A stretch of DNA of 64,000 nt, taken from positions 620,001 through 684,000 of the forward strand of contig LUGG01000004.1 in NCBI GenBank assembly GCA_001683735.1, read 5' to 3'. Of this stretch, positions 11,644-23,192 are shown in pieces. A program made the translations under genes and the position numbers. Below the pieces are notes generated by a model that was not told the origin of the DNA, ran no database searches, and saw only the letters and a list, made by a program, of their open reading frames with translations. The first letter of the stretch is position 1, and each line of letters begins with the position of its first letter. The DNA comes from Grifola frondosa (Eukaryota > Basidiomycota > Agaricomycetes > Polyporales > Grifolaceae).

Positions 11644-13975
11644 ATGAGCAAGACTTGTAATGCGTGCAGGTCAGCTCCATACGTAGTCTTCCCCGTGTGG
11701 CGCGGCGTGTTTCTTGACATGGCCTTCTTATCGTGACAGAGAGGCAAAAGTCGTGAGTTGTCACATGCACACATCAATCATGCTTCTTGTCGGGGTAATG
11801 CCGCCACCCAGCATTGCGATGGCATAGCTCCAGTGTGTGGTCCGTGTTCGGAAGCAGACCGACCCGACTGCGTGTATGCCAGTGGTAAGTGCCGTCAGAC
11901 AGGCAAAGCTGCTCTATTACAGAAAGGTGCCGCATGTCGCCCTTGCAGGTACGCCCGCATCCCAGGTTGCAATCCCGCAAATTATGTCACTTCATGATTT
12001 TCATTACTGTTAGGCGGAAGAAGAAGGTACGAGGGAGCAGCTCATTCTCGTTCCTTCTGTAAGCTTTGCCTACTATAGAAATGTGACGCAAAACGTCCCT
12101 GTTGCACCACCTGCAAAGCCGCTGGGAAGGAACGCGATTGCCTGTATGAAGAAGATGCCCAACGCAATCTCATTGAGGCCCTCGTTGTCCGTACCCGCGA
12201 TCTCGAACGTCGTTTGGCTCAGTTTGAGGGGCAATCGAGCCAGGAACAACTTGGTATGCTTTATTTGATCGTCCCTTTCTAATTTGCTAAGGAATACTTA
12301 ATTTCTTGCTAGCGACACCTTCCCTTGCCTCCGCTCCCATTCCATCTTCATCTGCACCAACAGCCCCTTCATTCGGTTTCAATATCCTAGATACCGATTT
12401 TCATTTCAGCCTTCTGGGTTCGTCAATATTCTTTGAGCAACCTCCCGCTTCACCTCCGCCTGTGGTGGACACACGTCATCTCACTGCCTCAACCTCTGTA
12501 CGGGACCTTTGGGAATTGTAAGGGCAGTTCCTTTTATTGATGATATCTCTCTTTTGACCATTACTAGCCGGACGATTTTCCTTGCGCACCAGGCGCAACT
12601 CGGTTTCAACATCACGGATATTAAAGCCAGGGCAATACTGGCTGGTGATTTATCGGGTGTCACCATTCATCCTGTCCTCATCTACCTCGCACAATTAATG
12701 GGCTGTTGCATATGGCAGCTGAACCGTAATGCAAACATACTTGCTTCTGCTGAATCTTTCCAGCTGCAGGCTATCTCATCAGCGTTATCGGGCAATATAG
12801 ACCCCTTGACGAGGCTCGAAGTCCACAATGTACTCTCTGTGTATTTTATTATCAAACATCGACTACATGAAGCCATGGATCAAATCCAGAAGTCCGCGAA
12901 GGTGGCTCTGGAGAACAATCTCAACTTTATATTGCCCTCTTCAGAGTCGTTCAATCTTCTCCAGGAGATTGAAGTAACCTGGGAGGAGAAGGAGCACGTT
13001 TGCGCGCTCAGTCAGTTATTGTATCTCGACAAGACTGTGTGTCTTGTCCTTGGAATGCCGCCATCGCTTAAACCCGACTATGAGCAACAGTTCAAGAGCC
13101 TTCCTGTTTGTGCATTGATTTCTCAGTATCGTATTGTTACTGATGCAAGTTGTAGATATTCTTCCCTGGCTTGGCGAAGGATCATTTGGCAATACTGCGC
13201 GCCAGAAGTGTGCTACTGTTGCATGAAACCCTTCAACTATCCGATCGATATGACGACGCTGTATTCGATTCACAGCCCATCTCCGGCCAATCCCCCTTGC
13301 ATAACACTCGCTCAGCCAATGGCCCTCTTCAGACTCAGTGGCTTGTGGAATACTGGGCATTGTTAGAAAGAAATCAACCAGCACGTTGCGACGCTAAACA
13401 CTACAATGCTCAAGGCGACGTTGTCGAACGACCGCGGGCTCGCTCTCAAGACTTGTTTGTTAGTCGCGCTCACGGCCTCTGCGGAGTTGCACCGATTATT
13501 GCCCGGATACCACGCCGAATCTCGACAACAGTGTTTGGACACAATAATGCAGATGGTGGGCATCGGAAGGACGTTCGACGTTTTGGATTATATGTTGTTG
13601 GATCCTATCCTGGCGGTAAGCCTATTCTTGATACCCCTCAACATCTGCGATGGTCTACATATGCGCTCCCCCAGGCTTGCTGGCCGATCGTAGCGAAAGT
13701 CATGTTTCACGAGCTCAAATTCCCTCTTGACCGAGCTGCTGTGGCGCTCTGGAGCATGGTTCATGCTTCGATTGTTGATTGCGTACCCAATATAATCGCT
13801 GCTCTCCCTTACATGGGTAAGTCGATCAGAACTTTCCTAGTGCAGCACTCATCTAGAAGCAGAGAGACCCTTGTCCGTAATCATGCACACTTCTAAACAA
13901 TCGGGGATTGCGAGTACGTCTTCTCCTGTGTTGTTGTACAAAAATGTTAATGATCCGTTCGTGTCAAAGGTATAA
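11644..13975 (+). CDS. Tandem double Zn2Cys6 transcription factor, paralog 1
   Basis: The protein begins MSKTCNAC and carries two binuclear zinc clusters in a row. Cluster 1 is C-x2-C-x6-C-x6-C-x2-C-x7-C. Cluster 2 is C-x2-C-x6-C-x6-C-x2-C-x8-C with a strongly basic RRKKKK loop. A linker of 21 residues ending KGAA joins them. A heptad-like helix follows (LVVRTRDLERRLAQF), then a Ser/Pro-rich segment and a long helical effector region (LAGDLSGVTIHP, ALTASAELHRLLPG, NIIAALPYM) shared with the two paralogs. Small introns interrupt the clusters at fixed places: after CNAC-R, after AKV, after PC-R and after KKK. In cluster 1 the basic loop is degraded to REAKVH, so only cluster 2 may bind DNA well. 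The likely role is a nuclear transcription regulator; the targets are unknown. Confidence 0.85.
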
Positions 13976-14554
13976 TAATGACTGATTGATATGCACGCTG
14001 GTGTTTAACAATTTATCAAACGTATAGTTAGAAGAAGTCCTTGTCGCATGTCAAACTTAGGTTACGCGCCACGAGGTGAACCTGAACCTCGGGCCTCAAT
14101 AAAGAAGGGAAGAGTGTGTCTATCAAGAGCTTTCCATACGTGTGTGCTTTGTAGCACCATCTTCAAATCGGTAGCGCATATACGCGAATTTGCACATGTA
14201 ATGCGTGACGAAATATCACATCCTCTTCAAGCTCATGCCGTCCGCTGTTTCTAGAGTTCCGCAGTCTAGCACTGGGATGAAAGAACCGTCGTGCGAGAAT
14301 ATAAATAGATCTGAGATCCTTAGCAGCGTGTTGAATAACTTTCGATTTCAACCTGAGACCACGGATGATCTCTTCAGTTCGGGAAATACAACGACGAGGA
14401 ACTCATGTGTGAAGTATTTGCATAGGATGATCACTGTTCGCAACTTCATCTCAGACTGGTGTTATGTGAGGGCGCTGTTTAACTTATTATCGAGACACTA
14501 TTGTCTACAAAATGACGTCTTGGGCAGCCTCATTACAAGGACACTCGTGGAAGT
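13976..14554. other. Convergent intergenic region
   Basis: This 579-bp region lies between two facing gene ends. Short open frames exist on both strands, but none shows domain-like composition or plausible exon structure. I see nothing else in it. Confidence 0.4.
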
Positions 14555-15392
14555 CTACTGAAGAACCGGCTCCCATCTCCTTTGATCGAGCCATGTATTG
14601 TCGCCATTAATTTGCCTTCCTCCCAAACCGAACAAATTTCGAGAGGGCGCTGCATGTTTTTTGGGACCAACGTCGTCGCGCGAGAATCCAACCATGGCCT
14701 GGAGTTGTTGGGTCACGACTGAAGGTGAATCCTTGGCGAACGTGTGAACCACCATCTTGAGATCAAAGTTCTCCTGCTCCAGGGTGCCGCATCGCTCCAG
14801 AGTATCAACAGCCTTCCCTCCCATATGCTGCATCGCGCTGGGCGTTTCTGTGAGCTTCTTCGGCAACTGTTTTGGCCTCCGAGAGTTGGGCGATTTCTGT
14901 GCGTAGGGTGTCCACCGTCCGATGCATTCTGGCTTCAATCTGCAGACGTGCATCCCTCTCCTTCTCCAAAGCCGCCACAGAAGCATCCGCATCTCCGTCG
15001 TTTGTTTGTCTTGAGCTGCGAAGGACATCCTGAAGAGACGAGAGTTCAAGGCGGAGCTTCCTGTTCTCCTCAAAGAGCACCCGGTGGGCATCAATCCTAC
15101 GCTTCGATCTTTCATCTATGGTTTTTCGTAGGCCGCGCTCGATTCGATGTGGGCAAAGAGATGGCGGGCACTCCTGTGGCAACTCGATATTGATATTGAC
15201 CGAGGCTGGCACGGATGGGACAAAAGTCGACGTCTGCGTCTGCATGTCCTCTGGTTGGGAATCGGACCACTCCAGGATGGATTGACATCCTTTGTATACG
15301 TGGTCAAACGCTATGGCAGAACCAAAATCCAAGGCGGCCAAGCTAACGGAGGAGGAGCTAGCACACATCTCCAATATCATAGAGCTAGACAT
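14555..15392 (-). CDS. Hypothetical coiled-coil protein
   Basis: The start at 15392 (MSSSMILEMC) gives a protein of about 275 residues. A variable N terminus with SILEWSDSQPE is followed by a long charged helix rich in Leu, Arg, Glu and Gln (RIDAHRVLFEENRKLRLELSSLQ, then AALEKERDARLQIEARMHR), which should form a coiled coil. The C terminus ends WEPVLQ. Near 14825 the coiled-coil frame shifts into the frame that carries TLERCGTLEQENFDLK; this could be a very short intron (about 40 nt ending GATGCAG) or a base error. No family is recognised. A TATA-like element lies 82-90 bp upstream. Confidence 0.6.
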
Positions 15393-15879
15393 TGGATGAG
15401 ATATTTCAGGAGGGTAGCGAATTGCAGCAGAGATGCAGCGGCTTAGAATTAAAGCTAACGTTCGAGGTTCGACATTATATAGAGGCTGGACTGCAAGTCA
15501 GCCTCAGCAAGTCAGCAGTCTTTCGCGGTTAACATTCGTAAGTTGCAAACGCCTGAGCGACATATAACGAGGCAACCGCATGAATCCTGCAAAGGGAGCT
15601 GAAGGCAGACATATTTCGAAATCAAACACAGGCCGCAGCGAAGCCCCAGTTATATAAGCAAGATATAACCATCAGCTCGATGTTGGAAGTCCTCGCACCT
15701 GAAGGTTCAGAGCAGTCGTAACAGCAGAAGCCCCACACAGATAGAGTATTCGCTTGAATTAGCCTGTTAGACGACTCCTCGTGTAAATCAAGGGAATTGA
15801 CAGGATAAACTGCTTCATTTTCTTTTCCCAGCTGCAGTCCATTGGTGCTTCCATCCCCGCTACCGCCACAGAATTCTTC
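15393..15879. promoter_or_regulatory. Intergenic region upstream of coiled-coil gene
   Basis: This 487-bp gap lies between a gene start and the end of the next minus-strand gene. It holds the TATA-like element at 15474-15482 and otherwise nothing I recognise. Confidence 0.4.
15474..15482 (-). promoter_or_regulatory. TATA-like box of the coiled-coil gene
   Basis: The minus strand reads CTATATAAT 82-90 bp before the ATG at 15392. Spacing and sequence fit a fungal TATA element. No other core element was tested. Confidence 0.4.
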
Positions 15880-16462
15880 CTACCACTCGCGGATCTGCTC
15901 CAATGTATTCTTCCGGCCTGTCTTCACGTCATCAGTGCATTTCACGAGGAAGGGCGGGAGTGGGGCAAGCGCCATCGGTTCAGACGAAGGTTCGGAATCA
16001 GAGACGTCGCCAGAGTTGCCATCAATAGCAGAGTCAGAGTTATATCCCGAGGGAGAGCTAGGTACCTGAGCGGCGGAGGTACGGGGAACAACAGATTTAG
16101 GCATCGCGCGAGGATACACTCTGCTCATGCGCTCCGCCGGGGGAATTGGAGTTAGCAGTGTCCACAGCAGCCTTCTCTGCTTGATCGTATTAGTTCGCGC
16201 TTGATTTGCTCAAGATCTTCAAGGTATGACTTGTCTGATTGAATGTGATTAACGCAGCTTTGGACGAGCGAACCGGGCGTGCCGTATACAACTGGGTTGG
16301 GGTAGCCCGGGGGCTCGACACCATTTTGCTGACACTTGTCATGGAGGTAGCTGGGAAACATTGCGAAGCATCGAGGGGAACAAGGAGAGACCGTATAGAC
16401 GCGGGACTTGGATGGTCAGGGAGCATGTCTGATATTTGTTGCGTCCATGAGAGATTCATCAA
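15880..16462 (-). pseudogene. Small hypothetical gene with repeated frame breaks
   Basis: Four coding-like segments follow each other on the minus strand but lie in different frames. They contain QISDMLPDHPSPASIRSLL, then FPSYLHDKCQQNGVEPPGYP through LEDLEQIKRE, then AEKAAVDTANSNSPGG, then MPKSVVPRTSAAQVPSSP to the stop after LEQIREW. No convincing introns fit between them. It may be a decaying gene or an ordinary gene hit by several base errors, as seen elsewhere in the window. No domain is recognised. Confidence 0.35.
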
Positions 16463-16687
16463 TCAGTACAACAGCAAGAAAAGGTATTGAGACAATCTTT
16501 GGTGTAGTTTCCACATGGCTAGAAGTTAACAACGAGCAAAAATCATATTTCGTACTCCGACTATTAATTTGACTATTACTCAGCGATAAGTTCGCGCGTT
16601 CCCCTTTGTTGCTCCTTGCCATCCGCCACCATCTCCCAACTCGTCGTCGCGTCTCAAGCCCGTCTATCTTTTTCACGACCGCCGCAA

Positions 16688-17925
16688 ATGGACAAGTCTC
16701 TCGATGATGTCGGCGTGGTTTCTCATACGTCGCACTTCGATTGAACTGAACTTGTTTTGTATAGATCATCTCTTCCCGCCCCCGAGGCATTCGTCGCACT
16801 AACGTACGTCGCAATGTTGGTAAGGCGCAAGTCCTTGGCACGCCGAATGCTTCGCCTGCTGCACGGGCTCGCGCAGCTCCCGTGTCCAAGGGGGCCAAGA
16901 CTGTACCCATAGCAGCTACAGCTCCACAGCCGGCGGACAAAATCATTGTCTCCAATCTGCCACCAGACGTAAATGAACTTCAAATCAAGGTTTGAATCTA
17001 TCTGTAATCCACATTATTTCGCTCATCGTTGTTACGTGCAGGAATTGTTTCACACCACCGTCGGTCCCCTCAAGGATGTCACCCTTCACTACGATAGCCA
17101 AGGCCGGTCGAAGGGTGTTGCTGCCATTCACTTCCAAAGGCGTGGTGATGGTACCAAGGCGTTCCAACAGTACAACAATCGGCTTATTGATGGAAGTTAG
17201 TATCGCCTGCTTTCCCCTGACCCTCCTCTCTTCCCATAACTTGTCGCCGCGGCTGCTTCCAAACGACCATCGGGCAACGGGTACGCGCAATATGCAATAC
17301 TCGATTCACAGCGTCGGTTCGGTCTGGCCCTTTATGGATGTGCATACGTGTTACATGCTCTTCCTCCTCTGCTACTGGCTTTTATTCGTCCGCCTCGTAT
17401 CTCCTTTTGCGTGTTCTTTCCATGCGCTGAACAGCCAACTGATCAAACACTCTACTCCCCTTTTCTTCACAACTCCCAATCACCACCTTCGCCAACACCA
17501 CCATCATTATGGATCACGTATCCCCATCATTATCCCCATCATTATTTCGACAGAACGCCCCATGAAGATCGAAATCGTCGTTGACCCATCCCGTCCGGCC
17601 CCTCCGGCTTCGCTTGCCTCTCGTGTGGCACCGGCTCCTGCTGTGCCTGTAGAAACAGCACCAAGGTTTGTCCGTGTGTTGTATAGGTCTTCGTTGGGAT
17701 GTTGACTTTTTTGATGAAGAACCGGCGGTGGCCGCCCAAGGCGCGGTCGAGGAGGGGGAGGAGTGCGGGGACGTAAGCGTAAGGAGAGGCCGAATAAGAG
17801 TGTGGCTGATCTTGACGCTGAGATGGAGGTAGGTTGCATCTCAGCTACACGCATGTTTCTGTTGATTTGAATCTCGCTGCTCCTAGGATTACACGGCTAG
17901 CAACGCTCCTGCTGCGGCTGCGTAG
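16688..17925 (+). CDS. YRA1: mRNA export adaptor of the ALY/REF/Yra1 family
   Basis: This nuclear RNA-binding adaptor, part of TREX, hands spliced mRNA to the Mex67 export receptor. The start MDKSLDD is the characteristic N-terminal box of the family. An Arg-rich linker (RPRGIRRTNVRRNV) leads into an RRM domain: KIIVSNLPPDVNELQIK is RNP2 and KGVAAIHFQ is RNP1. The RRM ends RPMKIEIVVDPSRP. The C-terminal part is an RG-rich stretch (RRGRGGGGVRGRKRKERPNK) and the family tail ADLDAEMEDY followed by SNAPAAAA. The intron before RPMKIEI is unusually long (about 350 nt, 17199-17550). The first intron seems to use a weak GTCGGC donor. The product is about 220 residues, which fits the family. Confidence 0.88.
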
Positions 17926-18259
17926 AAATCTTTCTCTTGAAAGTCTTCTGCTATTTCATTTCGGACTCCCCGGTTGTTGTACTTTTATACCTTAGCTGCT
18001 GTACTGCCCTCACGATGTGGTTTTGCTATTACTTCCAGTATAAATGTACCCCTCTTAGTTGCTGTCTCGAGAATATATGAATGGGCAGCATCTCATATCG
18101 AGGTATAGAGTGTGTACATATTACACGACTGCACGCGCGCAGGCGCTTAATGCTTCTTCTGTAACCGCCAACTGGACTTGAGAACGACGTGAAGATACAT
18201 TTCTCTGGAACTCGTGTCGTGGCTACGCCCCGTTCCCCCTGCGCTTCACGCTGGGACGA
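17926..18259. promoter_or_regulatory. Intergenic region before the FHIP-type gene
   Basis: A 334-bp gap between two tandem plus-strand genes. It should contain the 3' UTR of the ALY gene and the promoter of the next gene. No specific motif stands out. Confidence 0.4.
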
Positions 18260-21200
18260 ATGGATTATTTCTCTAAATTTCTAAGGTCAGGGAGTCAGCC
18301 AACCCTAAAGACTGAAGTGAGTATACCCTCAAAAACGGTGGCTGGCGCTGGCTGACATCACTGCCGTGTTACCGCAGATCGACCATGCACAGGAGTTTCA
18401 CAAATCATGGGTGTTAATCAAGGTACGTTAATGTTTAGCTATTCGCTTTCATCTGCGTACTAATTTATATGTTAGAGTACTCTCTTGCATCCAGATGAAC
18501 GCCAGCTGACGCGCGGGATAAAGGCGACTGATGTACCCGTCCATTTGCAATCTATGGTCGATGCGCTAGTATGGGAGTCCACAAGGACAGAAGAAGGGTG
18601 GGTGGAATAGTGTCAGGTCAATGGTTAGAACTTCATAGTGTGGATTCTAGTGTCACAGGAGCTTGTTTGGAGTATCTGCTCAAGAACGGTGAGCCTGCAT
18701 TGAATGGTTTCCATGATTATCTTATGCACGCCCTCATAGATGTGCTGGGCGCTCTTGTTAAATTGAGCGAGACCGATAGACCATTTGGCATACAAGCAGA
18801 GGTGCTCCGCTCCGTCCAGAACATGGTGGTTTTACTCGATGAGCAATTTCTCGTGCATTCAGCGGTTCACAAGGCAGTGCTCCGTCTGCTTCGAAATTGT
18901 GTGGGCGACGATCTGCAAGAACAGCTTGATGGTCGTAACAGAAAAATCATGGGTGCTGCTGGTAACGCAGCCAGGAGCCAACCTTCTGAATACGAAGAGG
19001 ATCGTATGTATCGCCAGTCTTTTCGTTGCATGTATACTAATATATTCTACGAAGTGGTCAACTTGCTGTGCATATTGTGTAGCCGAATACGAACATATCG
19101 AGAACTACTCATGATCTTCTTTCACGACAAGCAGTGGTATCGGCCGGAACCACTGTTCTCAGTAGAAGAGGAGGATGAAGACGAAGAAGAAGAGGATGGA
19201 GAGAAACCCGATCCAGAACCACAGACGAAAGACTCTACCAGCGACACGGTTAAAGCACGCCGTCCCAACTCCCCTACACCATCACAAGGAACCGATAATT
19301 CAGCTCCAGTTTCTTCCATTACGAAAAAGCCCGAATACGAATTCCTACTGTTTAATTACCTCCTGCGCTTCGTCCACCGTGAAGGACATATCGGAGACTT
19401 CGCTCGTGCTGGCTTGCTGTTCCTGATGGACGTCGCGATGTCGCCCGGAGACCTGTCGCATAGGTTGGTCGGAGATGACATTCCCTCTGTTGCATCATCT
19501 TCGTCGATCTCGGAAGCTGATCCTAACACTGACGCTGCTCTTGCGCTGGCCGAGTACATTCTCGACGGCGACTTCTCCGAAGTCCTCGCGGCAGGTTTAG
19601 CTGCAGTCTACTCCTTATTACCAAGTAAACTGGACATCCGGCCTCCCGTTTCCGCAGATACCAGCCAAGGCGCCGGAATGATTCTTGGTAGTACTGTTAC
19701 AGAACTCTCTGAGGAAGATAGAGACAAATTTGAAGCGGACCGAGAAAGAAGTCGTGCTATGGGTCTGGAGGATGCATCAAATCCAGACTTTAAAGCAAGG
19801 CTGGACCATTTTCTCAAGCTACTCGAATTCCTACAAGATGTCCTACGGCGAAATGTCGTACACGATGTCCCAGACAGCACACTCGACGCATCAGCCCTCG
19901 TCGGCTCCGCCATTGTGCAGTCAATCCTGGACGCAGTCCGGCGCGTGTTCCTGGAGAACGTGCTCTACCCGTCTATCCTCGAGTGCTCGGATGCAGATGG
20001 GAGCGCGGTGGCGGTCATGTCGTACATCGAAATCATGATCCGTACTCTGGAGAATGGGCAGCTTGCTGACCTGCTGGTCGATTTCCTCATGAGCGAGGAC
20101 AACACCGAGGAGGTGCGCAGGCTGCGGCAGCGGCCGCACACGCTGCTCCTCGGCAACGGTCTCCCTCCCATTGCCAAATCCGCTATTGAAAATACGCGTA
20201 AGGCGAAGCTTCGCCGGCGGAAGAGTGCTGCGATGGTGTTACTGGAGATGGAAGCACCCGAGTCGCGACGGCAGTCGGAGTACTTCACGTCCATGGGGCG
20301 CTTCACCCTAAAAGACCTGCTCCTCAGCAACCTTCGCTCGAAATCCCAGCCCACCGCGACTGCAGCACTGCAGCTATTGCAGTCTCTGTTACTGCAGTAC
20401 TGCGCATTATGCGTTGACAGGTTGCTTGTTGTGATCCACGATCCCCGCGCTACTGCATTCCCCAGCCCGCTGCTCTACAGGCTACTACAGAAGAGAGATC
20501 CTCGCTGACCATCGTGGATGACGACGACGACGAATTGTTCATATACCCAGGTGCTGAAGATACCAAGGAATCCCACGAGAAGGGCGGACTCACGCTGACG
20601 CCGTCTGCTGTCTTTATCCAACCGGATACCACGTACTGGACACACGAGCGGGAGATGGGCCTGTACCTCACGCTCGTATCCCGTGTCGACCCGAACCACA
20701 ATGAGGATGCCTTCAGCACCGGGTACGACCACTACCTGCGAGATGCACTCCTGTCGATCCAAAGCCAGGCGTGCTTCCAGATAGACGTGGACGCGGAGAC
20801 GCGCGCGAAGTCCAAGCACCGCCTGAACCCGAACGACCCCGTGCTCTCCTTGGTGCTCGAATCTCTGCGCAAGTTCTTCTCCAACACTCCCGAGCTCAAC
20901 ATGGCTCTGACGGGTGTGCTTGCGACGCTCGCGCTCTGCCCGGACCGCTCGCTCGCGGGCTGGCTCACCTTCGCGCCGAAGGGCGCGCCGGAGCAGCAGC
21001 ACGCCGCTGACCCACCTGCGTATGAGGACGATGGGGACGACCGCTCGGTCGACTTTCGCATCGAAGAACGGCTCGCGTCCGAGTCCAGCGCGCTGCCCGC
21101 ATCGAGCCTTGACGAGCAGTCGCGCCCCGTCGTGCACGCGATCTTCCACGGGCTCGTCTCGCAGCTCGAGCGCTACCGCCAGCTCGTCGATAACTTCGAC

Positions 21201-21827
21201 CAGTACCTTCGCGAGCGGCGGCAGGGGCTGCTGTTCTCAGAGAACCTCACGGATGCGCTGACGCTGGCCCTCGAGCTCGACGCCAGTGTCCCGCAGAGAT
21301 CCAATACGTTCTCGGGTACGGGGCTCGCTGCGGAGGCTGGTGCTGCGCGCTCTAAGCCGAAGCCGAAGACCACCTCATCGTCCATTGTGTCGTTCCTGAC
21401 TCCGAAGAAGAACAAAACTTCGAAGCCACCACCCTTGGAGCCGATTACTCCATCCCGAGGCGGGCTCAAGAATGTCGAAGCGAGTCCGTTTGGCCCGCAC
21501 TACCAGAAAACTGGGGCGATAGTCGTTGAGCCGTTCATGGCACCCGCGCCGTCAGCAGGACCCTGGACTCCCGCGAAGCCGCGGAAGTGGAATGCGGACG
21601 AAGAGGACGTATTTACGGCGTCCGGACAGTGGGACGACAGCCAGCAGGAGGAGCCCGAGGAAAATACAGAGGACGAAGAGGAGGAGGGTGATGGGCAGGC
21701 GAAGACGAACGTGACGCTCTCACGGCTGCTAGACAACGTGGTGATCCTGGAGGAGAGCATCAAGGAGCTTGTGGCGATTATCCATGCAAGGCGCAGTCTT
21801 GGGATTGATTCGGTGCGCTATCTGTAA
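18260..21827 (+). CDS. fhipA: FHIP / RAI16-like protein (FTS-Hook-interacting)
   Basis: FHIP proteins join Hook and FTS to link dynein to early endosomes. The start at 18260 gives MDYFSKFLRSGSQPTL; two small introns and a third one after WESTRTEE follow. The family core is clear: CLEYLLKNGEP, HDYLMHALIDVLGAL, LLRNCVGDDLQEQLDG, FSVEEEDEDEEEE (acidic insert), FLLFNYLLRFVHREGHIGDF and ARAGLLFLMDVAMS. The C-terminal part (MALTGVLATLALCPDRSLAG, QLERYRQLVDNFDQYL) also matches RAI16 proteins and ends DSVRYL. Near 20440-20490 the frame shifts by one base, with C runs at 20443-20446 and 20460-20463. I treat this as a base error, because both sides belong to the same family. The length is about 1,150 residues. 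Confidence 0.82.
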
Positions 21828-21973
21828 ACTATGTGTTCTCATAAGGCTAGCTTTGAACAGTGCAGTCATTGAATACCCCAGTCGTGGTAGAGTGTGTTAG
21901 ATATATGATGGAACAGGTGTAAAGTACAAATGAAATACATAGCCAATACAGAACAGACCCGCTGACATGCCAC

Positions 21974-23116
21974 TCACTTCGCCTTCCTCCCTTTGACCGG
22001 CCGACCCTTCTTTGGCTTTGCAGGGGCGTCGTCGTCACCTGAGGATTTTGCTTTGTTTCCGAAGAGCTTCTGCTGCAACCTCTCAAATTCCTCATCGTCT
22101 ATTTCGGGAGGCGCATGATTCCTCAGCTTCTTCTTGGGCGATTCTTCTACACCGTCCTGCTCCTCCGTAGCTTTGCCGCGCTTCTTGCCCTTCTTTCCTG
22201 ACTTTGAGCTGGGCTCTGACTCGCCGTACTTCGCTGCGAGGCTGTCGAAGAAACCGTCCATGTCCTTCTTGCGTTTCAGCATAATTGCCTGTAGCACAGA
22301 GTAGTCCTCTCCATCCCCATCGGCATCTGCCTCTTCGTCCTGGTCCCTGCCTTTCCCCTTCCCCTTTCCTTTACCCTTCTTCGAGCTAGGCTTACCGCTG
22401 CCATAGAATTCGTCCCAGATACCGAGTTCTTTGGCAAGCGTCTCCGCCTCCTGTGCCTCCTTCTCGCTCTGTTTCTTGCGCACGAGCTTCGCTTTCTCGT
22501 CCTTGATGCTCGCATCCCAAGTGGGCGTGTGTGGGAGGTCGCCTTTCTGGATGAGGTCGGAAATGGCAACGATGAAGCGAACCTCGTCGTCGTACGTGGA
22601 ATGTGGAATGTGATTCATGATCTCCGCTATAGAACCACCGGACTCGAGGTAGGCCTTCTTGATATCCTCTAACTCTTCGGCGGAACCTACAAGACATGAG
22701 ATATGGGAGAGAGAAAGACAAACGTAGGACACACCTTGGTACTCCTTCTTCATGTCATCGAGCTTGTCCTTTGTTACCCGATCGAACAGCTCCTCAAAGT
22801 AGGTTTCCCAACCATCTTCTCCTGGAGAAAGCTCGAATCCCTCGTCTGTCTTTCCAGTCCTGTCGTATCTCTGCCTCCGCTTCTCATCTCCGAGAACCGC
22901 GTACGCGAATCCGATCTGTTGGAACTTGAGAGACGCGTCTGCCTTCGCGGCGTCGGTGGCTGTAGCGTGTTTGTCTGGGTGATACGTAAGAGCAAGGCGG
23001 CGATATGCTTTCTTTATCTCCTCAAATGTAGCCTCTGACTTGACAGAAAGCACATCATATAGATCGACGGAGTCGGCGTCGGGGAAGAATTGGGCGATGG
23101 GGTCTTCACGGTCCAT
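21974..23116 (-). CDS. DNAJC9-like J-domain histone co-chaperone
   Basis: The start MDREDPIAQFFPDA leads directly into a J domain at about residues 18-90 (DLYDVLSVKSEATFEEIKKA). The catalytic HPD is in YHPDKHA. A helical domain follows (YFEELFDRVTKDKLDDMKKEYQG, SAEELEDIKKAYLES), the arrangement seen in DNAJC9, which binds histones H3-H4 and recruits Hsp70. The C-terminal half is Lys/Gly-rich (KGKGKGKGKGRDQDEE) and ends in a basic tail. A 48-nt intron (GTGTGT..TTGTAG, about 22688-22735) is a multiple of three without stops, so an unspliced reading adds 16 residues. The promoter carries five ACGCGT boxes. Confidence 0.88.
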   Translation of the reverse strand: MDREDPIAQFFPDADSVDLYDVLSVKSEATFEEIKKAYRRLALTYHPDKHATATDAAKADASLKFQQIGFAYAVLGDEKRRQRYDRTGKTDEGFELSPGEDGWETYFEELFDRVTKDKLDDMKKEYQGVSYVCLSLSHISCLVGSAEELEDIKKAYLESGGSIAEIMNHIPHSTYDDEVRFIVAISDLIQKGDLPHTPTWDASIKDEKAKLVRKKQSEKEAQEAETLAKELGIWDEFYGSGKPSSKKGKGKGKGKGRDQDEEADADGDGEDYSVLQAIMLKRKKDMDGFFDSLAAKYGESEPSSKSGKKGKKRGKATEEQDGVEESPKKKLRNHAPPEIDDEEFERLQQKLFGNKAKSSGDDDAPAKPKKGRPVKGRKAK

Positions 23117-23139
23117 TATGATTATGGTTGCCAGTCAAG

Positions 23140-23192
23140 ACGCGTCGACGCGTGACGCGTGTCGAACGCGTCAGTTTAGCGCCGGGACGCGT
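23140..23192. promoter_or_regulatory. Cluster of five MluI cell-cycle boxes (ACGCGT)
   Basis: Perfect ACGCGT palindromes lie at 23140-23145, 23148-23153, 23155-23160, 23166-23171 and 23187-23192. The nearest is 24 bp before the start of the DNAJC9-like gene; the farthest is 76 bp before it. This hexamer is the core of the MCB site bound by MBF (Mbp1/Swi6), which drives G1/S genes in fungi. The secreted-protein gene in the other direction starts 151 bp beyond the cluster, so either gene could respond, but the spacing favours the J-protein gene. Confidence 0.75.

Noticed and set aside
20475..21149. 224-residue open frame on the minus strand
   Set aside because: It is the antisense of the FHIP C-terminal part in GC-rich sequence and has no family features.
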